Assembly (NCBI GenBank): GCA_007571365.1
Contig: RKRN01000295.1
Span: 1 to 52,883, forward strand
DNA from: Candidatus Latescibacterota bacterium
Lineage (GTDB): Bacteria > Latescibacterota > UBA2968 > UBA8231
DNA: 52,883 nucleotides
Direction: 5' to 3'
Shown here: piece after piece, positions 37,875 through 47,887 of the stretch
Numbering within the stretch: position 1 is the stretch's first letter
Layout of the letters: every line of letters begins with the position of its first letter
The notes under the pieces: model-generated
The model's input: only the letters and a program-made list of their open reading frames with translations
What the model was told of the DNA's origin: nothing
The model's database searches: none
Program-made: the position numbers and the translations under genes

Positions 37875-39182
37875 TCATAGTTCGATTGGGTTGGCAGCCT
37901 GTCTCTGTCGGGCGACAAACTCCCCCAACCGCCTTTCTTCCACCGCGACGAGTTCGGCGTACTTTTCGCGCAATTGCGCGATGTAGCGGTCGAACAAGGG
38001 CGCGGCTTGGGCGTCGCGCAAATCGCGTACAACTTGCGCTTGCAGTTGGTGCCCGACCACGCCCGAGCCGGCGTAGCGTTGTGCGTTGGCCTCGTAAAAG
38101 GCGCGCACTTGGGCCGGGTCAAGCTCGATGTGCGCGTAAATTTCTCGCTCCCACAAGGCTTGGATCAGCTTCTGTTGGCGCACTTGGGCGCGGCGCGGTT
38201 CCAACTCGGCGTCTAGCCCGTGCGCGTGCGCCTCCTGCGGCAGAATCTGGTCGGCGACAAAGGCCCGCGTCACCTTGAATCCGAGGGTGCTGACATCGGC
38301 AGGCTGCGCCCCGGCGTCGGCCCCGAGCCGGGTGAGGGCCTGCTGGTAGTCCCCGACGCTCCAGTCGCCCGCAGCGCTGCGGACCAACCGCATTTGTGGC
38401 TGCGCCGCGCCCGCGGCGACTTGCCGCAAGGCGGCCGTATCTAACTGCACTGCGTGCTGGCTGGTCAACTGCTCTAGATAGGCCAAGTTCGCCTGTTGCT
38501 GTTTGTGCCGCGTTAGGGCCGCTTCCACCAGCGGGCGGCGGGCGGCCAACGCGACTTGGCGCTCGGCCGCAATGACGACCACTAAAAATTGCCCGTCGGT
38601 TTCTACCAACTCAACGGCCCCCACGTCCTGCAGGAACAGGGCGGCTGTGCGCGCGTCGCCGGCGTTGAGCGCGTTGAGCCACCCACTCTCGCTCCATTCC
38701 CCGGCCAAATCCAACCCTTCTTGAGCCTTTCTGAGAGCCGCCAAGGCGGCGGCCCGCTCGCGCACGGGCAAGCGCCGCAGGCGAATTTCGCGGCCCGCGC
38801 CCGATTCGGCGAAGAACTCGGCCAACTCCGTTTCCGTATAAGTCAATTGCTCGCCCATCTCGCGGGCGAGCAGGGCCTCAACCCGTTCTTGGCGCTCCCA
38901 AGCTGCCATCGCACCGGCGATCGCTTCGTCTAGCCCTTGGGCGCGGGCTTCGAGCAGCAGCAGCTCTTTGTCGATGAGGGTCTGCAATTGGCGACGCCAA
39001 TCCGCAAGCGGCTGGGCTTGGCTGCCGGCGGGTAGCTTTGCAAGCGCAGCGGCAAAATCCCGCTCGCTAATCTCGGCCTCGCCCACTCGGGCCAAGACCA
39101 CCGACGCGCTTTCTGGCGGCGCGTCGGCACAGGCCCACAAGCCCAAGACGACGAGGGCTGCCGGCCGCTTCAAAAGCTCCAT
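37875..39182 (-). CDS. SurA/PpiD-like periplasmic chaperone, lipoprotein, degenerate isomerase domain
   Basis: The 435-residue product has a lipoprotein signal ending L-G-L-W-A-C. The N-terminal helical part (V-V-L-A-R-V-G-E-A-E-I-S-E-R-D-F, then L-I-D-K-E-L-L-L-L-E-A) is typical of SurA/PrsA/PpiD chaperones. It is followed by T-E-T-E-L-A-E-F-F and a region where a parvulin domain would sit, which lacks clear parvulin motifs. A second helical domain near the end repeats the pattern (K-L-I-Q-A-L-W-E-R-E-I). I infer a chaperone that escorts outer-membrane proteins. The gene overlaps the end of the barrel gene by 13 bases, and AAGGGG lies in that overlap, so the two are translated together. Confidence 0.8.
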   Translation of the reverse strand: MELLKRPAALVVLGLWACADAPPESASVVLARVGEAEISERDFAAALAKLPAGSQAQPLADWRRQLQTLIDKELLLLEARAQGLDEAIAGAMAAWERQERVEALLAREMGEQLTYTETELAEFFAESGAGREIRLRRLPVRERAAALAALRKAQEGLDLAGEWSESGWLNALNAGDARTAALFLQDVGAVELVETDGQFLVVVIAAERQVALAARRPLVEAALTRHKQQQANLAYLEQLTSQHAVQLDTAALRQVAAGAAQPQMRLVRSAAGDWSVGDYQQALTRLGADAGAQPADVSTLGFKVTRAFVADQILPQEAHAHGLDAELEPRRAQVRQQKLIQALWEREIYAHIELDPAQVRAFYEANAQRYAGSGVVGHQLQAQVVRDLRDAQAAPLFDRYIAQLREKYAELVAVEERRLGEFVARQRQAANPIEL

Positions 39183-41788
39183 CCCCTTCTTTCGGCTGGC
39201 CGCCCGCCCAAGCGCTCTTCTTCTTGCCCGACATAGACTTCGATGAAGGCAATGGTATTGCTCACGTCTTGGTCGGTGAGGTTGGCAAAGTTGATGTCGT
39301 TGACCTGAAAGCCAACGTTAGAGGTGACGCTGTACCCTAGGTATTGTACCCGATTGGTGTACTGGACGGTGAACACCCTACCGATGAAGTCGTCGATGTA
39401 CTCGGGCGGCAATGGGTCGGGAATCGCCTCGGCATTGCGGAAAATTATGGCTTCCACGCCGACCTCGACGCGGCTTCGCGTCAGCACCGGGAACACCGCA
39501 GACAGGGAGAAAATCTCGCTCAACTCGTTGATCGCAAGCTGGGCGGTGCGCGGTTGGGTGCGCTTGCGCCACATGTTTTTCCAGCGCGGGATCAAGGTGA
39601 TGTTGCGCCCAATGGAGACCGGGTAGTCCGCCTTGTTGATCACGCCGTAGAACGCGCTATCGCGGAGGCGCTCGGCTGCTTCGGCGCGCTGCCCGAAGTG
39701 ATCGAAGCGGAACTTGTTGACAAAGGTCAGATTGCCGCGGGTGTACTTGTAGCCGATGAAGCTCTGATTGACGAGGGTGTTGCCGGTGATTAGGGGATCG
39801 TCAAAAGGTTGCAAGCCGCCAATGGAGCCAGGGCGCTGCACCCATTGCAGCAGGTTGTCGGCGATGTCGTCCTCAACGGACTTGATCATGTGGAAGACTT
39901 CAAATTTGCCCGTCTTAGAGACATCGCGCACCGCACTGAGCAACGCATACAAGGCGGTAGACCGCTCTTGGCCGGCGATCAGCCACTCGCGATTGCGGCC
40001 TACGGTGATGTTGATCCCGGGGTAAATCTCGACTCCGCCGTACGCGTTCCAGCCGCGGTGGCCCTTGCGGTAGGGATAGTCGGCCTCGTCGTCGTTTTCA
40101 AAGCGATCGACTATGGTGTTGTGGTTCATATCGACGCCGAAGAGGAAGTCGGGCGGGTCGACGTAGTGGCGCAAAAAGGGCTCTTCGTAGTCCGGGGTGA
40201 GGTTGGAGTTTTCGTTGAAATCCGAGAGCAAATCGTTGTTTTCGTCGAAGCCGGGGAAGACGGCGTTGTCGCCGCCGCCGGCGTCGCCAAAGCGCGGCCA
40301 GTCGACGAGTTGGTCTTGATCGTCGTTGTCGTCGATGTACTCGAACCAATTCTGGCGCTGGTTTTCGTAATCCACTACATCGTTTTGGTCGGTGATGTAC
40401 CCGCGCGTGGTGTACCCGTAGTCCATGCTGAATACTTCGCCGTAGCCAAAGTAGCGGCCGGTGCGGCGCGTGGCGTTGACGAACCAAGCATCGGCTGCGC
40501 GGCTGCTCTTTTTGAGGTTGCTCAGCTTCTGGATATTGATGTTGGGATAACGCTGAAACTGGGTGTTGCGGGCGAATTCGCCGCGCACCTCCAAGCCCCA
40601 TATGTCCTCGATGACCAAGTCCACGCTGGCGATTTCGTTGGCCGAAGGCAGGCCGTAGTCAAAGCGCACGACGCGCTGGTTGGTGTTGTCGCGCACATTG
40701 CCTTCTGAGCGGGTGATCGGCAAGAAGATGGGCTGGCCGTTGATATTGGTCTGCAAGTTGGAGGTTATATCCACGCGGTAGTCGTTGGAGAGCACCATGG
40801 CAAAGCTGACCTTTTGCACCACTAACGGATCGGGTACGCGGTAGCGGAGGAGAATCGGTGCCTCTTCAAGGGCTTCGAGGAAGCCCTCGCGCTGGCGACC
40901 GCCCTCAATGGTGGGATTGACGGTGGTCTCTTGGCCATCGACGATCATCTGCGCCGAGAAGAACAGGGCGCCGGAGCCATCGCCGGGCGAGTCGTCGGAG
41001 ATGCGGATGACGATTTCGGTGACGTTGCCCGAGTTTTGGCTGCTGGTCAGCAAGCCGGCGCGCGAGTTTTCCGAGAAGTTGCTGCTCGCCGAGCCGAAGT
41101 TCGTATTGACATACGTGACCCCCAAACCCATGAAGTCGCCGACTTGGGCGGTGCTGCGCAGGCCGACAAAGTTGGTAAAGTCCGTGTCTTGCACCCGGTT
41201 GCCCCCTTGTGCCAACCGCACCGGCTCATTGACGCGCGACAGCAGCACGGTGGCCGCGTACTTGTCGGACGCAAAGTCCCACTGGACGCCGTTGAAGCGC
41301 GAGCGGCTAAAGGTCAGCGGGGTCAGGGTCGTGCGGATCTGATCGCCGATGGTCAGAGCGGAGTAGTACTGGCCCTTGGAGTCGGCCGCCACGATGAGGT
41401 TTTGGAACCAACTGCTGAATCTGGCATCTTTGAAGACCGAGCTGCCAAAGGCCAGCGGCTGTTGCTGACGCCACTCATAGACGCGCCAGCCCCGGGTGAT
41501 CCAGTTGCCAAAAATGTCGTACTGGCCCGTGCCTTCTAACTGCGTTCTGACGTAGCGCTGATACGGTTCCTTGGCGTAGTTGGTGTACTTGTAACCTCCC
41601 CAGTGGTAGATGTAGTAGAGGTCTTGCGGCACGTACCACTTGCGCAGAGTCGGAACCAGCGGGTCGAAGCCTTCGATCCTAACTTGCGAGGTGGCGCCGC
41701 GCTCGCGCCCCGGGGTTGCTGCTTGGACGCTGGACGCTGCAACCACTAGCCCCAGCGAGGCAATCCCCCAGAACATAACTTTGTGCAT
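39170..41788 (-). CDS. Outer-membrane-barrel-like surface protein with EF-hand-like loops (copy 2)
   Basis: The 872-residue product has a signal peptide ending V-Q-A and GGGAGGG upstream. It is paralogous to 1610-4246. Shared features include the N-terminal R-K-W-Y-V-P-Q-D-L-Y-Y, L-T-P-L-T-F-S-x-x-x-F-N-G-x-Q-W-D, and I-S-D-D-S-P. Three acidic EF-hand-like loops lie at 486-492 (DDNDDQD), 515-519 (DENND) and 553-557 (DMNHN), followed by H-R-G-W-N-A-Y-G-G. The second half is made of alternating strands as expected for a membrane barrel. The tail ends with E-R-R-G-W-S-F. It is cotranscribed with discoidin/PNGDG genes upstream and with a SurA-like chaperone downstream. I infer an outer-membrane component whose surface loops bind calcium. 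Confidence 0.78.
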   Translation of the reverse strand: MHKVMFWGIASLGLVVAASSVQAATPGRERGATSQVRIEGFDPLVPTLRKWYVPQDLYYIYHWGGYKYTNYAKEPYQRYVRTQLEGTGQYDIFGNWITRGWRVYEWRQQQPLAFGSSVFKDARFSSWFQNLIVAADSKGQYYSALTIGDQIRTTLTPLTFSRSRFNGVQWDFASDKYAATVLLSRVNEPVRLAQGGNRVQDTDFTNFVGLRSTAQVGDFMGLGVTYVNTNFGSASSNFSENSRAGLLTSSQNSGNVTEIVIRISDDSPGDGSGALFFSAQMIVDGQETTVNPTIEGGRQREGFLEALEEAPILLRYRVPDPLVVQKVSFAMVLSNDYRVDITSNLQTNINGQPIFLPITRSEGNVRDNTNQRVVRFDYGLPSANEIASVDLVIEDIWGLEVRGEFARNTQFQRYPNINIQKLSNLKKSSRAADAWFVNATRRTGRYFGYGEVFSMDYGYTTRGYITDQNDVVDYENQRQNWFEYIDDNDDQDQLVDWPRFGDAGGGDNAVFPGFDENNDLLSDFNENSNLTPDYEEPFLRHYVDPPDFLFGVDMNHNTIVDRFENDDEADYPYRKGHRGWNAYGGVEIYPGINITVGRNREWLIAGQERSTALYALLSAVRDVSKTGKFEVFHMIKSVEDDIADNLLQWVQRPGSIGGLQPFDDPLITGNTLVNQSFIGYKYTRGNLTFVNKFRFDHFGQRAEAAERLRDSAFYGVINKADYPVSIGRNITLIPRWKNMWRKRTQPRTAQLAINELSEIFSLSAVFPVLTRSRVEVGVEAIIFRNAEAIPDPLPPEYIDDFIGRVFTVQYTNRVQYLGYSVTSNVGFQVNDINFANLTDQDVSNTIAFIEVYVGQEEERLGGRPAERRGWSF

Positions 41789-41844
41789 AACAACCCTCCC
41801 ATTTATTTATGGTCAGTGGCCACTAATCACTGACCACTGATATA

Positions 41845-43626
41845 TCAATATACTACGGCGATACTCCGCATCTGCGTGGCGATGCCAGCGTCGGTAGCGG
41901 CCTCGAGGCGGAGCAGGTACATCCCCGGCGGCACCACGCCGCCGGCAGCGCGGCCATCCCACCGAACTTGGTTGGGGCCGGAGCGATCGCGGGCTTGGTA
42001 GAGGCGATGCACCGGCCGGCCGCTCAAGTCGTACACCACGACCTCGACTGCGACCTCGTGGGTCGCCTTGAGCAGAATGTAGTCGAGGGTGATCTGGTCG
42101 TTGATGCCGTCGCCATTGGGCGTGATTACCGCGGACGAAAACACGACGCCGGTAAAAAGCTCGTCGTCGATGCGGGCACTGACCACGAGCGTGTTGTCGG
42201 CCGCTTCTGCGGCCGCATCGCCGAAAGCGACTCGCTGCGGAAACGCGTCGGATTGGCTGTCGGCGACCTCGCCGCGAAATTCCGTGCCGGAGACGGTGAC
42301 CAAGCTGGCAAAGCGCACGGCGACTTCTTGGCCGCTACGAGTGATGCGTTGGTCGGGAAAGCTGACCTGTAAGCGGCCCAAATCGGCTGCTGTGGTGAAG
42401 TTGCCGACTTCCACTCCATCGACGTGTACGCCGGTGGCGCGGGCCGCAAACGGCGTGTGAATGATCACGGTGTCAAAGCCGCGGTGGCCGCTTGAGACGA
42501 CCGAACGCAGGTGATAGGTAAATTCATTCTCTTGCCCGAGGGTCGCCGTGGCCGGACTGATTTCGGCGATGACCGAATCGGCCAGCGACGGCACCGTGTA
42601 GTTAAAGACCACCGAGTCGATGACGGCTTTGTCGAGCAAACTGCCCGATAGGAGCTTGAATTGGAATTGGAGGTAGCGCCGGTTGTCCGGCGCATTGATC
42701 GAGGCTTTGAGCAGCTCGGCGTAGGGCGGAGACCACGCACTCCAGTCGCGGTCGTTTTCGAGGACGACGCCGGCGTACGACGGATCGAGCGTGCGGTCGA
42801 AGTCCGCTAGGGCCACTTCCGCCAATTCCCCGGGAATGCCGGTCTGGCGGAAGTAGAGCGAGTCCGTGGCGACGAAGCCGGTTTTGGTGCTGAACTGGGC
42901 TTGGGCACTGCCATTGATGCGGCTGTACACATTGACCGGCCCGAAGTTGGCCGCCTCGCCGAGGTCCATCACTTGCGATATGTACTGGGCAAAGGGTGTG
43001 ACGCCGACGCCAAAAACTTCGAGGTCTCCCATCTGGAAGCCGCGTTCGCCTGTGCTGCGCAATCTAAAAAAACGCACCTTGGTCGGCGGAAAGCTCAGAT
43101 CCAGCTCGGGCAGGCCGTGCGAGCGGTCTTGGGCGATGAGCGCGTACACCGGATTGCCGCCGATGAAGTTGAGCGAATCGCCATCGTTGGCGTAGAACTC
43201 GTAGCCGCGCAGCGAACGCTCGTCGTCGTTGAGGACGCCGCGCCGAAAATAGAGACGGTGGAGGACGAAGATGGCGCCCATATCGACTTCGAGTTCAGCA
43301 CCGTTGGGATTGGTGTACACGCGCCAACCCGTGGTGTGGGAGTCGTCGATGAGTTCGTTGAGTATCTGATTGGAACGCGCCGCGGCCGTGCGCACCGAGG
43401 TGGTCGCGCTGCCGCCGAGTTCCTTGATGCGCGGCAGGATGTTTTCCTCCGGGTCGGCTTCCAGCGGCGAGAGGCCCCCATCGTCGGTGACTTCAAGGGC
43501 GTTGAAGGTGAGCGAGTTGCTTTCCCACTCCAGCCCATCGCCGCCTATTTTGAGCCGTTCCGCGGGTGCGGCCGGCGTGCTATATCCCAGCGCGAGGCAG
43601 GCTAATGCGAGTGCGGCACGGGTCAT
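41845..43626 (-). CDS. Short-type secreted discoidin-like protein with PNGDG/FlgD-Ig-like C-terminus
   Basis: The 593-residue product has a signal peptide (A-L-A-C-L-A-L-G-Y) and AAGGAAC just upstream. The short-type N-terminal motif is L-K-I-G-G-D-G-L-E-W-E-S. One discoidin-like module holds L-I-D-D-S-H-T-T-G-W and L-E-V-D-M-G-A, ending D-L-E-V-F-G-V-G. Then come D-W-S-A-W-S-P-P-Y and N-R-R-Y-L-Q-F. The terminal domain has I-T-P-N-G-D-G-I-N-D, Y-D-L-S-G-R-P-V and V-P-P-G-M-Y, ending A-V-V-Y. It lies 56 bases upstream of the barrel gene, matching the long-type/barrel pairing at 4.2 kb. Confidence 0.85.
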   Translation of the reverse strand: MTRAALALACLALGYSTPAAPAERLKIGGDGLEWESNSLTFNALEVTDDGGLSPLEADPEENILPRIKELGGSATTSVRTAAARSNQILNELIDDSHTTGWRVYTNPNGAELEVDMGAIFVLHRLYFRRGVLNDDERSLRGYEFYANDGDSLNFIGGNPVYALIAQDRSHGLPELDLSFPPTKVRFFRLRSTGERGFQMGDLEVFGVGVTPFAQYISQVMDLGEAANFGPVNVYSRINGSAQAQFSTKTGFVATDSLYFRQTGIPGELAEVALADFDRTLDPSYAGVVLENDRDWSAWSPPYAELLKASINAPDNRRYLQFQFKLLSGSLLDKAVIDSVVFNYTVPSLADSVIAEISPATATLGQENEFTYHLRSVVSSGHRGFDTVIIHTPFAARATGVHVDGVEVGNFTTAADLGRLQVSFPDQRITRSGQEVAVRFASLVTVSGTEFRGEVADSQSDAFPQRVAFGDAAAEAADNTLVVSARIDDELFTGVVFSSAVITPNGDGINDQITLDYILLKATHEVAVEVVVYDLSGRPVHRLYQARDRSGPNQVRWDGRAAGGVVPPGMYLLRLEAATDAGIATQMRSIAVVY

Positions 43627-43666
43627 CGCTGTTCCTTTTTGCTATAAGGTGGCAAAAGCAGTTTCC

Positions 43667-46024
43667 TCAGTAGGCCACCGGCACGATCCGCTGTACCGTT
43701 TCGGTCTGGGAGTCGCCGGTAATCTCGATTTGCACGAGATAGGTCCCTGGATTCACGAGCGCACCGGTGCCGTCGCGACCATCCCAAGTAAAGCGGTAGC
43801 GCCGAGCCAGCCCAGTGCCGCTGTCAAGGGCGCGCACGTTGCGGCCGGCCAAGTCGTAGATGTGGACCCGGATGGGCCGCGGCGTTACTAGCTTGAGCGC
43901 GTCGAATTCAATGGCCAACTCGTCGCCGACTCCATCGCCGTTGGGCGTCAGCACCCGCGTCGAAAGGGCGACGTTGGCCAGCAGCAGGTCGTTGACCGGC
44001 AGTTGCACGGAGACGGATTCGCTCGGCACATCGGCTTTGGCGTCGCCTTGGTCGACGAGCTGGCGCACCTGATTGTTGCCGAGGAAAAGATCAAAGCGCG
44101 TCTGGTTTTGGTAAATGGTGCTGCTGAACGAGAGTTCGATTAGCTCCGAGCGACGAACCGTAGTCGGAAGATCGACGACAAACCCCGCGTCGATGGGGGT
44201 GACGGCGACCTCCACTAGCTCGTCCCCCAACGTTAGGCTGGTGAAGTCAACGGGCACGGACGCGGTCATGGTCAGGCGGTCAAAGCCCTGCGAGCGTCCG
44301 CCAAAAATGGGTAGGACGAAGTACGTAAAGTCCTTTTTGACCCCCGGTTCAACTTGGCTGGGGAAGACCTCGGCGCGGGTTTCGAGCGCAATGGGATTTT
44401 CCACGTTCAAGTGCAGGGCATTGATCGACGGTGCCGCGTTGGGATCGTCGGAAATCAGCCGCAGGTCGAGCTGGGCATAGCGCCGCGGCGAGGGCGAGTT
44501 AAACAGCGCCCCCGAAGCCACATAAGGGTCGCTCCAGACGCTCCAGTCGGCGCCGACCGAGATCGTGGTTTCGGTCGGCCCGCGCAAGCTCTTAGGCGTC
44601 TTGTTCCACTTCCGCTCGGTGATTTCTTTGCCCTTCTTGTCGAAGTAGTGAATGTCCTCGACAACTTCATTGCCGGTGCGGCTGCGAACCTCGATGCGCG
44701 TGTTAGGCGGCACGTCGGCGTCCCACTCAATTGAGGTCAGGGCCTTGGCTTCGCCGAGGTTGAGAATCGGCGAGGTGAGCTGCAACTCGGCGGGAAAGCC
44801 CTCGCCGTAAATCTGAAACTCGCTGATCAGGGCGAAAAGGCGGTAGGTGCCGTGGGTGCCGGTACGCTCGCCGCCGTGGCGGGAGGAGGGGAAATAGTGC
44901 TTGATGTAGCGAATTTTCTGCAACTCGAATCGATGGTCGAAGTTGCGGATCGTCGTTTCGTTCAGCGGGCTGTCGTCGACAAAGGCGATCTCGTGGAAAT
45001 TCAAGGTTCCGTCTGGAGCAATTGAGCCGTCGGAAGCGAGGAGCTGATACCAGAAGAAGTTGGCGTAGCGGCTGCGAATCCGCGACGGGGCTCCGGCCGG
45101 CTCGCCGATGATGCGAATTTGATCGATCCAGTAATGAGCACCCAAGTCGAAGATGATGCGATTGAAGATGTCGAAGCCGGTCTGGGTCTGGTGGTAGGTC
45201 TGCATGCCCCAGTTGGTGACAATATCGCCATCTACCATGTTTTCGCCGCCAGAGAGCACGGCCTGCAAGTCGGTGATGAGTTCGATGTTGCCGCCGCGCT
45301 CAATGAGCCCGAGGGAGATGTTGTCGCCGATGGTGGAGACCGAAATCTCGGCCAAGCCAGCCCCTTCGACGAACTTGGACAGCTCGAGGCGAATGATGCG
45401 GATTAGACCCGAGGATTCCTTGAACTCGCGGACGGTGCCGTCGACAAAGCCGCCGCCAATGTCGTCTGAGCCGGATGTGCCCAAGCCCAAGGTGCGCTGG
45501 CGGGGGTCGAGGACGAGCTGGTGGTGCTCATTGAAGCCAACCCCCTTGGAGAGGCCGTAGCCCAAGGTGCCTTCTACCGGCACTAAGGCGTTGGTAAAGA
45601 ACTTCTCGCCGCTCGACAACAGAATGGTAAAAAATTCAAAGGGCGGCGCAGACTGGTCGAAAGTAATGACGATTTCGGAGGCTGTCACCAAGCGGCCCAA
45701 GTCGAGTTCGATATAGGCATTTTCAAGGCCGTCGGCCGGATCGGGCGACCAGCTCGTCGCCGGGTTGCCGTCTATGATGAGGTTGGCGTCGCCGGCGTTG
45801 CTGCCGACGCGGCGGATGCCGCCGCCAAAGTGCGCGGCATTGCGCACGGCGTCGATGTTTTTGCGCATGGCCACGGGCTTGATGCGGCCGGTCGCTTGTA
45901 ATTCCACGGCACCGACTGGGTGCGCCCACTCTTGCCAAGCGGAGCGGGTGTCAAACGAGACGCGCTCGCCAAAGGCGAAACTGCTCAACGCTATAACAAG
46001 GCCTAGGACGCGATTGATCGTCAT
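43667..46024 (-). CDS. Long-type secreted discoidin-like protein with PNGDG/FlgD-Ig-like C-terminus
   Basis: The start at M-T-I-N is preferred, with AGGGGAG seven bases upstream and a signal peptide directly after it. The 785-residue product follows the long-type plan: F-D-T-R-S-A-W-Q-E-W near the start; a first discoidin-like module with I-I-D-G-N-P-A-T-S-W and I-E-L-D-L-G; a second with M-V-D-G-D-I-V-T-N-W and F-D-L-G-A-H-Y-W-I-D; D-W-S-V-W-S-D-P-Y and S-P-S-P-R-R-Y-A-Q-L; then L-T-P-N-G-D-G-V-G-D, Y-D-L-A-G-R-N-V and N-P-G-T-Y, ending V-P-V-A-Y. It lies 41 bases downstream of a short-type gene and 40 bases upstream of another, within one operon. Confidence 0.87.
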   Translation of the reverse strand: MTINRVLGLVIALSSFAFGERVSFDTRSAWQEWAHPVGAVELQATGRIKPVAMRKNIDAVRNAAHFGGGIRRVGSNAGDANLIIDGNPATSWSPDPADGLENAYIELDLGRLVTASEIVITFDQSAPPFEFFTILLSSGEKFFTNALVPVEGTLGYGLSKGVGFNEHHQLVLDPRQRTLGLGTSGSDDIGGGFVDGTVREFKESSGLIRIIRLELSKFVEGAGLAEISVSTIGDNISLGLIERGGNIELITDLQAVLSGGENMVDGDIVTNWGMQTYHQTQTGFDIFNRIIFDLGAHYWIDQIRIIGEPAGAPSRIRSRYANFFWYQLLASDGSIAPDGTLNFHEIAFVDDSPLNETTIRNFDHRFELQKIRYIKHYFPSSRHGGERTGTHGTYRLFALISEFQIYGEGFPAELQLTSPILNLGEAKALTSIEWDADVPPNTRIEVRSRTGNEVVEDIHYFDKKGKEITERKWNKTPKSLRGPTETTISVGADWSVWSDPYVASGALFNSPSPRRYAQLDLRLISDDPNAAPSINALHLNVENPIALETRAEVFPSQVEPGVKKDFTYFVLPIFGGRSQGFDRLTMTASVPVDFTSLTLGDELVEVAVTPIDAGFVVDLPTTVRRSELIELSFSSTIYQNQTRFDLFLGNNQVRQLVDQGDAKADVPSESVSVQLPVNDLLLANVALSTRVLTPNGDGVGDELAIEFDALKLVTPRPIRVHIYDLAGRNVRALDSGTGLARRYRFTWDGRDGTGALVNPGTYLVQIEITGDSQTETVQRIVPVAY

Positions 46025-46065
46025 AGCCGTGCTCCCCTGGTTGCGAATGGACATAGGCCGTGCGC

Positions 46066-47853
46066 TCAGTACGCCAGCCCCACTAGCAGTGACCGATCCT
46101 CAGAGCCGGTATCCGTATCAATGGAAAGCCGCAAGATGTAAAGCCCGGGCGGCACGGCGGCCCCGCTTTCGTCTAAGCCATCCCAAGTTACGTGCTGCGG
46201 CCCGTTGAGGGCGCCGCTTTTTTGCAAGCGCCGCACCGGGCGGCCAGCGAGATCGCAGGCGATTAGGTCGGCGGGCACCTGCGAGAGGGCGCGCAGCAAG
46301 ATATAGGACACCTGTAACTGGTCGTTGATTCCATCGCCGTTGGGACTAAATACGGGCGGATCAGCCTTCAATTCGAGGACCAGCTCTTGGCGCAGCGCAC
46401 CTTGGATAGACAGGCGATCGGCTTGGGCTGCGGGGGTGGCGTCGCCGGCCACCACGTCTTGACCGAGTTCGCCCGTCTGGCTGTCGAAAACTTTGGCGAA
46501 AAAAGTGGTGCCATAGACGGTCACCATGGCCTCGAAACGGATGCACAAAAGCTGGCCCGACTCGGTCACTCGGCCATCGGTCAGTTGAATGGCCAGTTTA
46601 CTGTCGTCCTGCGCGTCTTGCTCTGTAAAGGGTACGGGTACTTCGTCTAGCTCGACGCTATTGACCGTCGCCTTGAAAGGGGTGCGGATTTCCACGCGGT
46701 CGAATCCGTCGTTATCCGGGCCGAAAGTTGAGCGAATGTAGTAGGAGAAGGTATTGCTCTCGCCGAGAATGACCGTCGCTGGCGTGATTTCGGCCGTCAG
46801 CTCTTCGGCCACTGTCGGGATCGAATAGTCAAAGGAGAACGAATCGACAAAGGCCGACTGGCGTGCGTCCTCAGATGAAAACAACAGGCGGAACTGGACG
46901 TAACGGCGGTTGCCCGGCGAGAGTAAAGCACCAAAGAAGTCCTCGTATGGTGCCGACCAAGGGCTCCACTCGTCGATGTTGTCGATGATCGCGCCCTTGT
47001 CGGACGAAGTCAGATCGTCGTACTCGTCGGCCGCCTCAGGTGAGCCTATCGGCAAGATGGGTTCTTCCTGCCGATCTTCGCCCTCAAAGACCTCGGTTTT
47101 GCGATAGTAAATTTTGGGGTCGGGCACCGTGCCCGTGCGCGTCTGCAATACCACATCCGTCAAAGGGTCTAAGCGGGTCTGGAGGCGAATCTGGCCAAAG
47201 TTGGCCGCCTCGTTGAGGTCGATGACTTCGGAGAGATAACTGCCGGTAGGCGCGAAGCCATCGCCAAAGACCTCGACTTCTTCAATGATGAACTCTTGGC
47301 CCGAGCGGCTAATAAGGCGAATAAAGCGCACGAACTGGAGGGGGATCTGCGCGTCGATGATCGATTCGCCCTGTTCGAGATTGGCACTGACTTGGTTGAT
47401 GAAGGCGATCGGCCGGTCCTCGCGCAGTTGCGCGGGATTGCCGTCGTGGACAAAAAGCTCATAGGCGCGGAGGAAGATGTCGGGGTTGCCCTGAAAGCGG
47501 ATGCGGTTGATCGGCAAAATCGCGCCTAAGTCGATTATCATGGAAGTGCCGTCGGGGCGTCGCTCGCGGGTGACGCGCCAGAAGGTCTCGGCATTGCCGT
47601 CGGTGAGCAGGCCGGTCAGGTCCTCGCGCGACTGCGGCGAGGAGATGTTGCCGCCCCGCCGCCGCAGAGTGAGATTTTCGACGGCATTGGTAGTAGAGTC
47701 CACCACGGCCGGCAGCAGAACCGATGCGTCGGTGGTGAGTCCGGTTAGTTCGCCGACATTGTTCCATGCAGAGCCAGAGCCGCCCGCCGTCCACACTTCT
47801 ACGGCACCAGCCGCTCTGACGCCCAACAAAATGCAGATCAACAACTTGAACAT
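46066..47853 (-). CDS. Short-type secreted discoidin-like protein with PNGDG/FlgD-Ig-like C-terminus
   Basis: The 595-residue product has a signal peptide ending A-A-G-A, then W-T-A-G-G-S-G-S-A-W-N-N. The single discoidin-like module has L-L-T-D-G-N-A-E-T-F-W and I-I-D-L-G-A, and closes with V-E-V-F-G-D-G-F. The family region has E-W-S-P-W-S-A-P-Y and N-R-R-Y-V-Q-F. The terminal domain has F-S-P-N-G-D-G-I-N-D, C-D-L-A-G-R-P-V and V-P-P-G-L-Y, ending G-L-A-Y. It follows the CBM9-like gene, but a terminator lies between them, so it may begin the transcript that runs through the barrel and chaperone genes. Confidence 0.86.
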   Translation of the reverse strand: MFKLLICILLGVRAAGAVEVWTAGGSGSAWNNVGELTGLTTDASVLLPAVVDSTTNAVENLTLRRRGGNISSPQSREDLTGLLTDGNAETFWRVTRERRPDGTSMIIDLGAILPINRIRFQGNPDIFLRAYELFVHDGNPAQLREDRPIAFINQVSANLEQGESIIDAQIPLQFVRFIRLISRSGQEFIIEEVEVFGDGFAPTGSYLSEVIDLNEAANFGQIRLQTRLDPLTDVVLQTRTGTVPDPKIYYRKTEVFEGEDRQEEPILPIGSPEAADEYDDLTSSDKGAIIDNIDEWSPWSAPYEDFFGALLSPGNRRYVQFRLLFSSEDARQSAFVDSFSFDYSIPTVAEELTAEITPATVILGESNTFSYYIRSTFGPDNDGFDRVEIRTPFKATVNSVELDEVPVPFTEQDAQDDSKLAIQLTDGRVTESGQLLCIRFEAMVTVYGTTFFAKVFDSQTGELGQDVVAGDATPAAQADRLSIQGALRQELVLELKADPPVFSPNGDGINDQLQVSYILLRALSQVPADLIACDLAGRPVRRLQKSGALNGPQHVTWDGLDESGAAVPPGLYILRLSIDTDTGSEDRSLLVGLAY

Positions 47854-47887
47854 AGCGCGTGTCGCCTCTCGGCTCCATAAACAAAAT

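Noticed and set aside
40931-41539. Long plus-strand frame opposite the second barrel gene
   Set aside because: Antisense shadow of a gene whose paralogue confirms the minus strand.
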